A stretch of DNA of 64,000 nt, taken from contig CAKRVB010000001.1 of the NCBI GenBank assembly GCA_934408725.1, positions 62,001 through 126,000 on the forward strand, read 5' to 3'. The stretch comes from an uncultured Marvinbryantia sp. (GTDB lineage: Bacteria; Bacillota; Clostridia; Lachnospirales; Lachnospiraceae). Shown piece after piece: positions 52,290 to 60,270 of the stretch; positions within the stretch are counted from its first letter, which is position 1, and the number at the start of each line of letters is the position of its first letter. The position numbers were made by a program, and so were the translations under genes. The notes under the pieces were generated by a model. The model ran no database searches. It was not told where the DNA came from and worked only from the letters and a program-made list of their open reading frames with translations.

Positions 52290-53693
52290 CTACTTTAATT
52301 CCACAATCTGATCGCATACCTGCAACATTTCTTTATACTCACCTGAAATAATTAAAACTGCAATCCCTTTTGATGCTGCATATTTTATAAAAAAGGCTAT
52401 TATACGACACATGAGTGAGTCTGCATAACGATATGGATTAATACATACTATCAAATATGGATTCATTATAATATATCGATAATACGAAATACTCATCTCG
52501 AGATATTTTCCATTTATTGTTTCATCTGGAAAATATGTCATTAACAGATCCTGGAATGCGTTCCATACATATTTCTGCATTCTTTCATTTTTCTGAAAAA
52601 AGAATCGAGTACTTTTTTTCAAAATTGGGAAAAATACATTTTCCTGTTCTGAAAAATTATCCATATATATATTCTTTTTTATTGTATCAGGAAGAAATAT
52701 GATTCCACTGTTAACCAGCTGATTCACATTCTGAAATGGCTTTACTATTTTTCCATCTAATAACAGATTTCCTGATTTCCAATTTCTTTTTTCAAATATT
52801 GTTTTAATGATTTCGTCACATATTTTCTGTCCATTGTCATAAAGTCCTGCAATTTCTCCCTCACGCAAGGCATATGAAAATGGTTCAGCCATACTTTCTG
52901 TTTTAAGATGTTTTATTTCAAAGATAACCCGCCCTGTTGAATGTTCCAAAACAGGTGTATTTCCTCCATAATTCAGTTTCTGAACTAATTCTGTCAGTTT
53001 TTCATTTTCTATTTCACCTTTATAGTATGTTCGAATATGCTGTCCTCTGTGTACCAGAATTGTTCTGTCTGCTATTTGAGATATTTCATTCGGGTAAAAA
53101 GATAAATACAATATAGCAACATTTTCTTTTGCTGCTGCTTTCAGCATCTGAGATAAGTGAGCTTTTTCTACATCACTGTAAGTACCTGTAATATCTTCAA
53201 GTACAATCAATCTTGCATTTTGTATCTGTGCCCTTAATATTTCAATAAAATGACATTGTGCAGGTCGAAGATCTGACACCAGTTCACTTCCCTGTAATGA
53301 GATTCCCGCTTTCTCCAATAAATAATGCGTCTGATGACGCAAGGCATGATGATTCAGAAACAACTTATGACCATTGGATTTTATAACAAACAGATTTTCA
53401 CCGACTGTCATCTGGGAAATCAATGTATTCTTTTTCTGAATACATATTACCTTCATCACAGCTGGAATGGTTTTTTGCATTAAATCTATCGTTCTTTCCT
53501 CCAAAAAGGAATTACCCTCCATAAGTCGGATCTGTCCTGAAAACAAATCCATTAAACAATCATTTTCATAATCTCTTATTCCGACCAGATTGACGATTTC
53601 ACCACAAAACAAATTAAGCTTGAAATCATTCAGAACTTTTCGGCCTTCATACCTCTGTACTACATGTTCTAATCTCAATAATTCTTTTTTCAT
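52290..53693 (-). CDS. Catalytically degenerate RbsA-like double ABC-domain protein
   Basis: 467 residues with the overall order of RbsA: two tandem ABC domains. Domain 1: where RbsA has GENGAGKST, this has GIRDYENDCLMD (no P-loop Lys/Ser). The signature is DLRPAQCHFIEILRA, and Walker B reads RLIVLEDITG, in which ED replaces DE. The H-loop His is lost (LYLSFYPNEI). Domain 2: GLYDNGQKICDEII replaces Walker A, and MSISYYRYIIMNPYLIVCINP replaces signature and Walker B. The frame is intact and it has its own strong promoter, so it is not an ordinary pseudogene. ATP hydrolysis is very unlikely; a regulatory or decoy role is inferred. Confidence 0.85.
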   Translation of the reverse strand: MKKELLRLEHVVQRYEGRKVLNDFKLNLFCGEIVNLVGIRDYENDCLMDLFSGQIRLMEGNSFLEERTIDLMQKTIPAVMKVICIQKKNTLISQMTVGENLFVIKSNGHKLFLNHHALRHQTHYLLEKAGISLQGSELVSDLRPAQCHFIEILRAQIQNARLIVLEDITGTYSDVEKAHLSQMLKAAAKENVAILYLSFYPNEISQIADRTILVHRGQHIRTYYKGEIENEKLTELVQKLNYGGNTPVLEHSTGRVIFEIKHLKTESMAEPFSYALREGEIAGLYDNGQKICDEIIKTIFEKRNWKSGNLLLDGKIVKPFQNVNQLVNSGIIFLPDTIKKNIYMDNFSEQENVFFPILKKSTRFFFQKNERMQKYVWNAFQDLLMTYFPDETINGKYLEMSISYYRYIIMNPYLIVCINPYRYADSLMCRIIAFFIKYAASKGIAVLIISGEYKEMLQVCDQIVELK

Positions 53694-53712
53694 TTTCTTA
53701 TCCCTTAAATTT

Positions 53713-53741
53713 ATTATAGATCCCGAATTTCAAATTGTAAA
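53713..53741 (-). promoter_or_regulatory. Promoter of the degenerate ABC protein (repeated promoter, copy 3)
   Basis: TTTACA (53736-53741), 17-bp spacer, TATAAT (53713-53718) on the minus strand, about 20 bp before the ATG at 53693, so the mRNA leader is very short. The spacer sequence is almost the same as in the copy at 44399-44427. Confidence 0.88.
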
Positions 53742-53768
53742 CTATGAAAACCGCTCATAAAAAGCCAA

Positions 53769-53796
53769 TTGGGGACGGAATAAATTCCGTCCCCAA
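53769..53796. repeat. 28-bp REP-like palindrome (GGGGACGG family)
   Basis: TTGGGGACGGAAT and ATTCCGTCCCCAA arms around AA. Same head sequence as the 46-bp palindrome at 17647. Located between the M20 hydrolase 3' end and the next promoter; it may serve as a transcript end. Confidence 0.8.
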
Positions 53797-53826
53797 CTTC
53801 TATATATTCATCGCTTTACGAAAAAA

Positions 53827-55059
53827 CTAAAGTTTCTGAATCAGCTCATATAATACCTGTACAGCTTTTGAAAATGCCTCATACTCTGTGTGTTCTACCG
53901 GGCAATGGCTTCTTCCCTCTTTACTCGGAACAAAGATCATAACCGTGTCAATAGACTGTCCGATGGCCAATGCATCATGTCCGGCACCACTTGGCATTCT
54001 CTTATAAGAATAACCAAAATTCCTGCAGCTGTCTTCCATGATATCCAGCATGGTATTGCTTAAATTTACTGGTGTAATCGTCAGCTTTCTGTCCACACTG
54101 TAAGTTGCTCCTGTTGCCTGTGTTTCTTTATCCAGCTCTGCCATAATCTGCGATGCAATCTTGTCGATGATCTCATTTTCTGTTGAACGGATATCGATGC
54201 TAAAGTCTACAGACTGCGCTACTACGTTCATTGCACTTGGCGTAACCTTCATATAACCAACTGTTGCCACAGTACCTGGTTTTTCTGCTCTGGCCATATC
54301 ACCTATTTTACTGATCACCTTTGTTGCAATATCCACTGCATCCTGACGCATATCCATCGGAGTAGTTCCTGCATGGTCGGAACGGCCATTGATTGTCACC
54401 ATGTACCTCTGAATTCCCACAATACAGTCTACCAGTCCAAGTTCTATTCCCGTCGCATCCAGAACTGGTCCCTGTTCAATGTGAAGCTCAATAAAATGCC
54501 CGATAGATCCTTCCTTCCATGCGGCATTGCCCAGATCTTCCGGTACCAGTCCGTAAGACTTCATAGAATCATACACAGAAATATCATCTTTATCTGTAAA
54601 ATGTTTACATTCTTCTACTGTCATCTGACCCAGCATACATTTAGAGCCGAAATATCCAGTTCCAAAACGGCATCCTTCTTCGTCCATAAATGCCGCTACC
54701 ACAAAATCAGACTCCAGATTCTTGCCTTCTTCATGCAGTAATCTTGCCAATTCTACGGCACAGATAACTCCTGCGATTCCATCATAGTCTCCGCCATTAT
54801 AAACAGAATCATAATGAGATCCTGCCATCACACACGGAAGTTCCCGATTCCTGCCTGGCAGTACACCAAAAATATTGCCCACACAGTCTTCTCTGACTTC
54901 CAGTCCGGCTTCTTTCATAATTTTTTTCAGATATTCTGCCGCATCTCTGGTCTCTCTGGTAAATGGCATTCTGGTACATCCATTTCCCGGTGTTGCAGTA
55001 AAAGTTTTCAGAAAATCCAGATCATCTGCAATCTGTGTTGTTACTTTCTTTAAATCCAT
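53827..55059 (-). CDS. M20-family amidohydrolase (allantoate amidohydrolase / N-carbamoyl-amino-acid hydrolase type)
   Basis: About 410 residues, the family length. Metal site residues: GSHYDSVYNGGDYDG near 85, VAAFMDEEGCRFG near 125, HIEQGPVLD near 195, and the final His in RSHCPVEHTEYEA near 385. The dimerisation lid begins near VDCIVGIQRYMVTI. It hydrolyses ureido or amide N-C bonds of allantoate, ureidoglycolate or carbamoyl amino acids; which is not clear. Nineteen base pairs after a dicarboxylate/amino acid symporter gene, so an imported carboxylate may be its substrate. ATG 55059 follows GGGGAAAG. Confidence 0.9.
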   Translation of the reverse strand: MDLKKVTTQIADDLDFLKTFTATPGNGCTRMPFTRETRDAAEYLKKIMKEAGLEVREDCVGNIFGVLPGRNRELPCVMAGSHYDSVYNGGDYDGIAGVICAVELARLLHEEGKNLESDFVVAAFMDEEGCRFGTGYFGSKCMLGQMTVEECKHFTDKDDISVYDSMKSYGLVPEDLGNAAWKEGSIGHFIELHIEQGPVLDATGIELGLVDCIVGIQRYMVTINGRSDHAGTTPMDMRQDAVDIATKVISKIGDMARAEKPGTVATVGYMKVTPSAMNVVAQSVDFSIDIRSTENEIIDKIASQIMAELDKETQATGATYSVDRKLTITPVNLSNTMLDIMEDSCRNFGYSYKRMPSGAGHDALAIGQSIDTVMIFVPSKEGRSHCPVEHTEYEAFSKAVQVLYELIQKL

Positions 55060-55078
55060 GTTCTTTCCCCAACCTCTA

Positions 55079-56320
55079 TTATTGATTTTCGTAAGAAACT
55101 GTCTTCTTCTCATCGTATACATCTTTATCAAAGACACCACATACTTTTGATACGATCATACCAACCATAACATCTACATCTACGTTCATCAGTGTACGGA
55201 ACATGCCGGAGAACCAGTCGATACCGATCAGGATTGCAACTGCTTCTGTAGGGAGTCCCATGGTTGCTGCAAAGAAGGTATAAGTAACTACCATTCCACC
55301 AGGAACTACGATCGTTCCCATGCACATCAGGCAGGCCAGAAGAATAGTCAGGGCAAACTGTCCCATCGTAAAGGTCATACCAGTTGCCTGACTCATAAAG
55401 AGCATAGCCAGTACGTAACACTGAACTGCACCACAGCTGTTCATAGACATCGTGATCGGTCCTACAAAATCAGATACCTTGCGGTCTACACCAAACTTGG
55501 TTACCATATCTTCCATCTTGGTCGGCAGACAGATTGCAGAAGATGTGGTTGTCACAGCCATCATAGACATTTTTGAATACTTCTTTGGCATCTTTGCAGG
55601 GCTGACACCACAGAATGCTGCGGTAAACGGACCATAGATAAGGAACTGAATCACGTCACCGATCAGCAGACATCCCAGGAACTTCAGCATCGGGAGGATT
55701 ACCGTAAATCCTGTACCACCAGCTACATCAGCCAGCAGACAGAAGATACCGATTGGTGCAAGGTTCATGACAATCTTGATAATGTTCATGATGACACCAT
55801 TGATTGCCTTGATCAGATCCATCACAATATCATTGCCACTTGTTCTTCCATAAGATCCGGCACATACACCGAAGAAAATGGAAAACAGAATACATGGCAC
55901 CATATCACCATTTGCCATGGCACTGAAAATATTGGTCGGTACAAAATTAGTCAGTGTCTCGGTAATGCTGGCAGATGCTACTTCTACAGCAGCTGCTTCT
56001 GTACCGATCGTGACTCCTACGCCTGGTTTTACGATCAGTCCAAGGGCAAGTCCCAGTCCTGCAGAAATCAGGGTAAATACGATAATACAGATAAAAGTTA
56101 CCAGACCCATTTTACCGGCACCTTTTCCTTCAATTCCACCAATGGCAGCTGCTACCGATGTCATAACCAGACATACGACAGACATCTGAATCAGACGGAT
56201 AAAAATGGTACCAATAAATTTCAGATTAGATGCCCACGGCCCTACGACAGAACCAAATATGATTCCAGCCAGTGTGGCAATGATAATCCATGTTGTAAGT
56301 GACAGTTTCTTCGTCTTCAT
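55079..56320 (-). CDS. Dicarboxylate/amino acid:cation symporter (DAACS family)
   Basis: 413 residues. Glutamate-transporter-type fold: eight helices and two re-entrant loops. HP1 region TTTSSAICLPTKMEDM corresponds to the Ser-rich loop, TM7 VGPITMSMNSCGAVQCY to the NMDGT-type motif region, with changes (MNSCG for NMDGT), then GTIVVPGGMVVTYTFFA (HP2) and a TM8 with DWFSGMFRTLMNV, which carries the conserved D...R/N substrate residues. Altered TM7 motif suggests non-standard substrate or Na+ coupling, closer to the Ser/Thr or carboxylate branch. RBS CAGGAGGAG. Confidence 0.9.
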   Translation of the reverse strand: MKTKKLSLTTWIIIATLAGIIFGSVVGPWASNLKFIGTIFIRLIQMSVVCLVMTSVAAAIGGIEGKGAGKMGLVTFICIIVFTLISAGLGLALGLIVKPGVGVTIGTEAAAVEVASASITETLTNFVPTNIFSAMANGDMVPCILFSIFFGVCAGSYGRTSGNDIVMDLIKAINGVIMNIIKIVMNLAPIGIFCLLADVAGGTGFTVILPMLKFLGCLLIGDVIQFLIYGPFTAAFCGVSPAKMPKKYSKMSMMAVTTTSSAICLPTKMEDMVTKFGVDRKVSDFVGPITMSMNSCGAVQCYVLAMLFMSQATGMTFTMGQFALTILLACLMCMGTIVVPGGMVVTYTFFAATMGLPTEAVAILIGIDWFSGMFRTLMNVDVDVMVGMIVSKVCGVFDKDVYDEKKTVSYENQ

Positions 56321-56379
56321 ATTCTCTCCTCCTGTTTGTGTTACACATTACACTATATCATTACAGGTCCCAGGGTCAT

Positions 56380-56576
56380 GTACTCATCTCTGTGCAGGCA
56401 CAGATGTGTACAGATCTTTGTCCACTGTAATTATACATAAAAAAATGGTAACCTCCGGTTCTCACCCTGCAGAGATGATGTTCTCATTTCTGCTGTGCTG
56501 TCCAGGTCTTCTTCGTCCCGCCAGACACGTTTGTTGAAATCTTCAGTTACCTTTTTGTGTTCCATGTGTTTTTCTA
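56380..56576 (-). ncRNA. Structured 5' leader of the DAACS/M20 operon, candidate cis-regulatory RNA
   Basis: On the minus strand, between the promoter and the ATG at 56320, a leader of about 255 nt. GGTAAC (56546-56551) pairs with GTTACC (56447-56452), extended by A/U pairs, and is followed by U7. Enclosed are GUCUGG / CUGGAC and a 10-position hairpin GCAGAAATGA / TCATCTCTGC (one mismatch): a three-way junction. A second hairpin (56380-56411, GTAC ends) lies nearer the gene. No known riboswitch class is recognised. The same stretch from 56565 reads as 44 codons, starting MEHKKVTEDFNKRV. Confidence 0.5.
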
Positions 56577-56582
56577 ATGGAC

Positions 56583-56611
56583 ATTATATAATAAAAATTT
56601 TATAAAAACAA
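56583..56611 (-). promoter_or_regulatory. Promoter of the DAACS/M20 operon
   Basis: On the minus strand TTGTTT (56606-56611), 17 bp, TATAAT (56583-56588). Sets the leader start near 56576. Confidence 0.7.
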
Positions 56612-56715
56612 CCGGAATTTAATCGTTATTTATTTGTCAAAATATTGAGTTTTCCTTTATTCATGCGGGCTGTCAGATTTATAAATTAATCAGTCCAGTA
56701 AAATTCATTGAAATA

Positions 56716-57405
56716 TTATACTTTAAAACGGTATCCAACCCCCCAGATTGTCTCTATATACTGTGGCTTGGCAGTATCAAATTCAATCTTTTCACGAATC
56801 TTCTTGATATGCACCGTAACCGTTGCAATGTCTCCGATGGACTCCATATCCCAGATCTCACGGAACAGTTCTTCCTTGGTGAATACATGGTTCGGGTTCT
56901 CTGCAAGGAAGGTCAGCAGGTCGAATTCCTTCGTTGTAAAGTTCTTCTCCTCCCCGTTGATCCAGACTCTTCTGGCTGTCTTGTCAATCTTGATTCCACG
57001 GATCTCTACGATATCATTCTCCTTCACATTGGAATTCACCAGACGTTCATAACGGGCCAGATGCGCTTTTACTCTGGCTACCAGTTCACTTGGGCTGAAT
57101 GGCTTTGTCATATAGTCATCCGCACCCATGCCAAGGCCACGAATCTTATCGATATCATCCTTCTTGGCTGATACCATGAGAATTGGAATATTCTTTTCTT
57201 CTCTGACCTTTTTACAGATCTCAAATCCATCTACGCCAGGAAGCATCAGATCCAAAATCAGCAGATCAAACTTCTCAGCAAGGACCCTTTCCAGTCCCGC
57301 CTTTCCATCTTTCTCTGTCTCAACCTCAAAACCGCTGAGTTCCAGATAGTCTTTCTCCAGTTCTGCAATACTTTCTTCATCTTCTACAATTAAAATCTTA
57401 CTCAT
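56716..57405 (-). CDS. OmpR-family response regulator
   Basis: 229 residues. LIVEDEESIAELEKDYLEL, phospho-Asp in LLILDLMLPGVDGFEICKKV, LMVSAKKDD, DDYMTKPFSPSELVARVKAHL. Winged helix with FTTKEFDLLTFLAENPNHVF, ending ETIWGVGYRFKV. Stop/start overlap with the kinase upstream (its TGA overlaps this ATG). Resembles the VanR/RegX-type regulators widespread in Clostridia. Confidence 0.95.
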   Translation of the reverse strand: MSKILIVEDEESIAELEKDYLELSGFEVETEKDGKAGLERVLAEKFDLLILDLMLPGVDGFEICKKVREEKNIPILMVSAKKDDIDKIRGLGMGADDYMTKPFSPSELVARVKAHLARYERLVNSNVKENDIVEIRGIKIDKTARRVWINGEEKNFTTKEFDLLTFLAENPNHVFTKEELFREIWDMESIGDIATVTVHIKKIREKIEFDTAKPQYIETIWGVGYRFKV

Positions 57406-58640
57406 CAGAGCAGCACCTCCTGATATTTTCTTAATACGAAGTACATCACGGTTCCTTTGCCCAGCGCACTGCTGGCCCAGATCTTTCCGCCATGATCTTC
57501 AATAATCTTTTTCACAATAGACAATCCGATTCCGCTTCCACCTGCTGAATGCCGGGAGGCATCTGCACGGTAGAAACGCTCGAAGATATTCGGCAGCTCC
57601 TTCGTTCCGATTCCACGTCCGTTATCCTCGATCTCAATTTGCACAAAATCTCCCACATCCTTCACCCGGATGTCGATTCTTGGATCACTCTTATCCATAT
57701 ATTTTACAGAATTGCTGACAATATTGTTGATAACCCGCTTGATCTGTTCTGCGTCTGCAATGACCTCCACGTCATCATCTACTTCATTCTTATAGGAAAA
57801 GGCAAAACCTTTGGATTCCAGCTCGATCCCCATCTCTTCCACACAATCTTCAAAGTAATTCTTCACATTGATCTTATTGAACGTATATGGAATACGGTTC
57901 GCATCAATCTTGGAATAAAAAGTCAGTTCATTAATAAGGCGATCCATATCATTAGTCTTATTATAAATAGTTCGAATATATCGATCCATCTTCTCCGGTG
58001 TATCAGCTACACCATCCATGATCCCTTCCACATAACCCTTAATTGCTGTCAGCGGAGTCTTCAGGTCATGGGAAATGTTGCTGATCAGTTCCTTGCTCTC
58101 CTGATCATACTCCAGCTTCTGCTCCGTACTCTCCAGAAGCCGCTTTCTCATCTCTTCAAAATCCCGGCACAGATCGCTGATCTCATCCTCTCCGGTGACT
58201 TCCATGGTAAAATTCAGATTTCCCTCTGCAATCTTGTGGGTGGCATTACGCAGCTTGTTCAACGGCACGCTGATCCCTGCATAGATCCACAACATCAGCA
58301 GCGCTGCTGTCACCACCAGAATCACGATGATGATCGCCGCCATATCATATAAAAAGCTGCGGAACTCCGGTACGATTCCTGACGCATAATCGGTTACATC
58401 ATCTGACAGGGGCTCTCCATCCGGATCTCCATTGTCCTGAACCTGTTCCCGTTCATTCACATCCAGAGAATTCTTCTGCTCCGCTTCATATTGTTCCTGA
58501 TAGATCTGATACTTCTGAGCATACTTCTCGAGTGCCTTAAACTGACGGTTCCCCACAGTCAGCATAACCATGCTCATCAATATAATCGGAATAATCAGTA
58601 TCGCCGCAAATGCAATAAATAATCTTGTCTTTAACTTCAT
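57405..58640 (-). CDS. Membrane sensor histidine kinase with HAMP domain
   Basis: 411 residues. Membrane segments at about 7-30 and 115-140 flank an ~85-residue extracellular region with acidic linker (DNGDPDGEPLSDDVTD). HAMP domain SVPLNKLRNATHKIAEGNLNF, H-box NISHDLKTPLTAIKGYVEG near 205, N-box INNIVSNSVKYMDKSD, G1 EDNGRGIGTKELPNIFERFYR, G2 GSGIGLSIVKKIIEDHGG. ATG 58640 follows AAGGGAG; in-frame upstream sequence lacks an RBS. Confidence 0.95.
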   Translation of the reverse strand: MKLKTRLFIAFAAILIIPIILMSMVMLTVGNRQFKALEKYAQKYQIYQEQYEAEQKNSLDVNEREQVQDNGDPDGEPLSDDVTDYASGIVPEFRSFLYDMAAIIIVILVVTAALLMLWIYAGISVPLNKLRNATHKIAEGNLNFTMEVTGEDEISDLCRDFEEMRKRLLESTEQKLEYDQESKELISNISHDLKTPLTAIKGYVEGIMDGVADTPEKMDRYIRTIYNKTNDMDRLINELTFYSKIDANRIPYTFNKINVKNYFEDCVEEMGIELESKGFAFSYKNEVDDDVEVIADAEQIKRVINNIVSNSVKYMDKSDPRIDIRVKDVGDFVQIEIEDNGRGIGTKELPNIFERFYRADASRHSAGGSGIGLSIVKKIIEDHGGKIWASSALGKGTVMYFVLRKYQEVLL

Positions 58641-58739
58641 ATAAAAAACTCCCTTACGGTATTCCTTATTCAGTATACCATAAAGGAGTTTTGAATTCAC
58701 CTAAACAAAGATGGTGTTTTCTAAATTTTCTGTGAACTA

Positions 58740-59927
58740 TTACAGATATTTTTTCAGATCTTCTACTTTATCCAGTTTTTCCCATGGGAGATCCAGATCC
58801 AGTCTTCCAAAATGTCCGTAAGCTGCTGTCTGCTTGTAAATTGGACGGCGCAGGTCAAGCATCTTGATGATTCCAGCTGGACGAAGATCGAAGTTCTCAC
58901 GTACAATTTCGGTAATTCTCTCATCAGAAAGCTTACCGGTTCCAAATGTATCTACCATAACAGATGTTGGCTGTGCTACACCGATAGCATAGGAAAGCTG
59001 AACTTCACATTTATCTGCCAGACCTGCTGCAACCACGTTCTTTGCTGCATAACGTGCTGCATAAGCTGCAGAACGGTCTACCTTGGTGCAGTCCTTACCG
59101 GAGAATGCTCCGCCGCCGTGTCTTGCATATCCACCGTAAGTGTCTACGATAATCTTACGTCCTGTCAGACCACTGTCACCATGCGGTCCACCGATTACAA
59201 AACGTCCGGTCGGGTTGATAAAGAACTTGGTATCCTCGTCAACCAGCTCCTGTGGAAGGATCTCGTCAAAGACATATTTCTTAATATCGGCATGAATCTG
59301 TTCCTGAGATACTTCCGGATCATGCTGTGTGGACAGTACTACTGCATCCAGTTTTACCGGTTTGTCATTCTCATCATATTCTACTGTTACCTGAGTCTTT
59401 CCATCCGGACGAAGATATGGCAGTGTACCATTCTTTCTGACTTCAGTCAGACGACGGGACAGCTTATGTGCAAGGGCGATTGGATATGGCATATACTCTT
59501 CTGTCTCATTGGTCGCATATCCGAACATCATACCCTGGTCCCCGGCACCAATCGCTTCGATCTCTGTATCAGACATCTGATTTTCTTTTGCTTCCAGTGC
59601 CTTGTCTACGCCCATGGCGATATCTGTTGACTGTTCGTCAATAGCTGTAATCACACCACAGGTATCTGCGTCAAATCCATATTTTCCTCTGGTATAACCG
59701 ATCTCGCGAACCGTATCACGAACGATCTTCTGAATATCCACATATGCTTTTGTGGTGATCTCACCCATAACCAGTACCATACCGGTAGTAGTAGCAGTCT
59801 CGCAGGCTACACGACTCATTGGATCCTGTGCCAGTAATGCATCCAGAATCGCATCTGAGATCGCATCACACATTTTGTCCGGATGTCCTTCTGTAACAGA
59901 CTCGGATGTAAATAAACGTCTTTCCAT
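58740..59927 (-). CDS. metK: S-adenosylmethionine synthetase
   Basis: 395 residues. Makes S-adenosylmethionine from Met and [23 protein letters not shown] at the N terminus, [15 protein letters not shown] near 115 (loop motif), and [23 protein letters not shown] (P-loop-like signature) near 260. Complete and of the normal length. Start ATG 59927 with GAGGAAAAG. Under a SAM-I riboswitch. Confidence 0.98.
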   Translation of the reverse strand: MERRLFTSESVTEGHPDKMCDAISDAILDALLAQDPMSRVACETATTTGMVLVMGEITTKAYVDIQKIVRDTVREIGYTRGKYGFDADTCGVITAIDEQSTDIAMGVDKALEAKENQMSDTEIEAIGAGDQGMMFGYATNETEEYMPYPIALAHKLSRRLTEVRKNGTLPYLRPDGKTQVTVEYDENDKPVKLDAVVLSTQHDPEVSQEQIHADIKKYVFDEILPQELVDEDTKFFINPTGRFVIGGPHGDSGLTGRKIIVDTYGGYARHGGGAFSGKDCTKVDRSAAYAARYAAKNVVAAGLADKCEVQLSYAIGVAQPTSVMVDTFGTGKLSDERITEIVRENFDLRPAGIIKMLDLRRPIYKQTAAYGHFGRLDLDLPWEKLDKVEDLKKYL

Positions 59928-59989
59928 CTTTCTTTTCCTCTCGTAAATATAATTCATTGGTTAATAGTATTTCCTAATTTTGCGGAAAA

Positions 59990-60141
59990 AAGAAAATCCG
60001 CTCAAATAAGCGGACATTCTATCATCTATGACAGTTCATCCTCTTATTGTTCGATTGCTCGCTCAGGTTGGCACCTTCCGCTGTGCGGGGTTGCCGTGGT
60101 TTCTCAGGTCCTCTGTACCTCCACCACTCTGAATAAGAGAA
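59990..60141 (-). promoter_or_regulatory. SAM-I riboswitch (S box) with expression-platform terminator
   Basis: On the minus strand: P1 arms TCTCTTATT (near 60140) and AATAAGAGGA (near 60041). Between are AGAGTGGTGGAGG, GACCTGAGAAACCACGGCAACC, AAGGTGCCAA and CCTGAGCGAG, the S-box core. A terminator follows: TCCGCT-TATTTG-AGCGGA (59995-60014) then TTTTC and TTTTTT. High SAM stabilises the aptamer and ends transcription before metK; classic feedback. Confidence 0.95.
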
Positions 60142-60194
60142 ATACCTTATGCTGTTTTATAAAATACGTGACATCTGTGTCACACGCATATATA

Positions 60195-60235
60195 AAGATA
60201 TACCCAGATTTCTCTTTCGTCAAGAGTAATCTGGG
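60195..60235 (-). promoter_or_regulatory. metK promoter embedded in a hairpin downstream of murA
   Basis: TTGACG (60218-60223), 17 bp, TATCTT (60195-60200), upstream of the riboswitch. The -35 box lies in the loop of a long inverted repeat (CCCAGATT / AATCTGGG, 60203-60235, with an inner CTCTT / AAGAG stem) that may end the murA transcript. Only 36 bp separate it from the murA stop. Confidence 0.65.
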
Positions 60236-60270
60236 CATTTTATAGTTTTTTTATAATAAAAGTTAATAAA

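Noticed and set aside
52290..53693. Considered as an ordinary ABC ATPase or as a frameshifted pseudogene
   Set aside because: Catalytic motifs are absent in both halves, so it is not an ordinary ATPase; the 467-codon frame is uninterrupted and has a consensus promoter, so it is not a simple pseudogene.
57549..58352. 267-codon frame opposite the HAMP histidine kinase
   Set aside because: Antisense to a conserved kinase with all motifs intact; His/Ile-rich and without a start signal.
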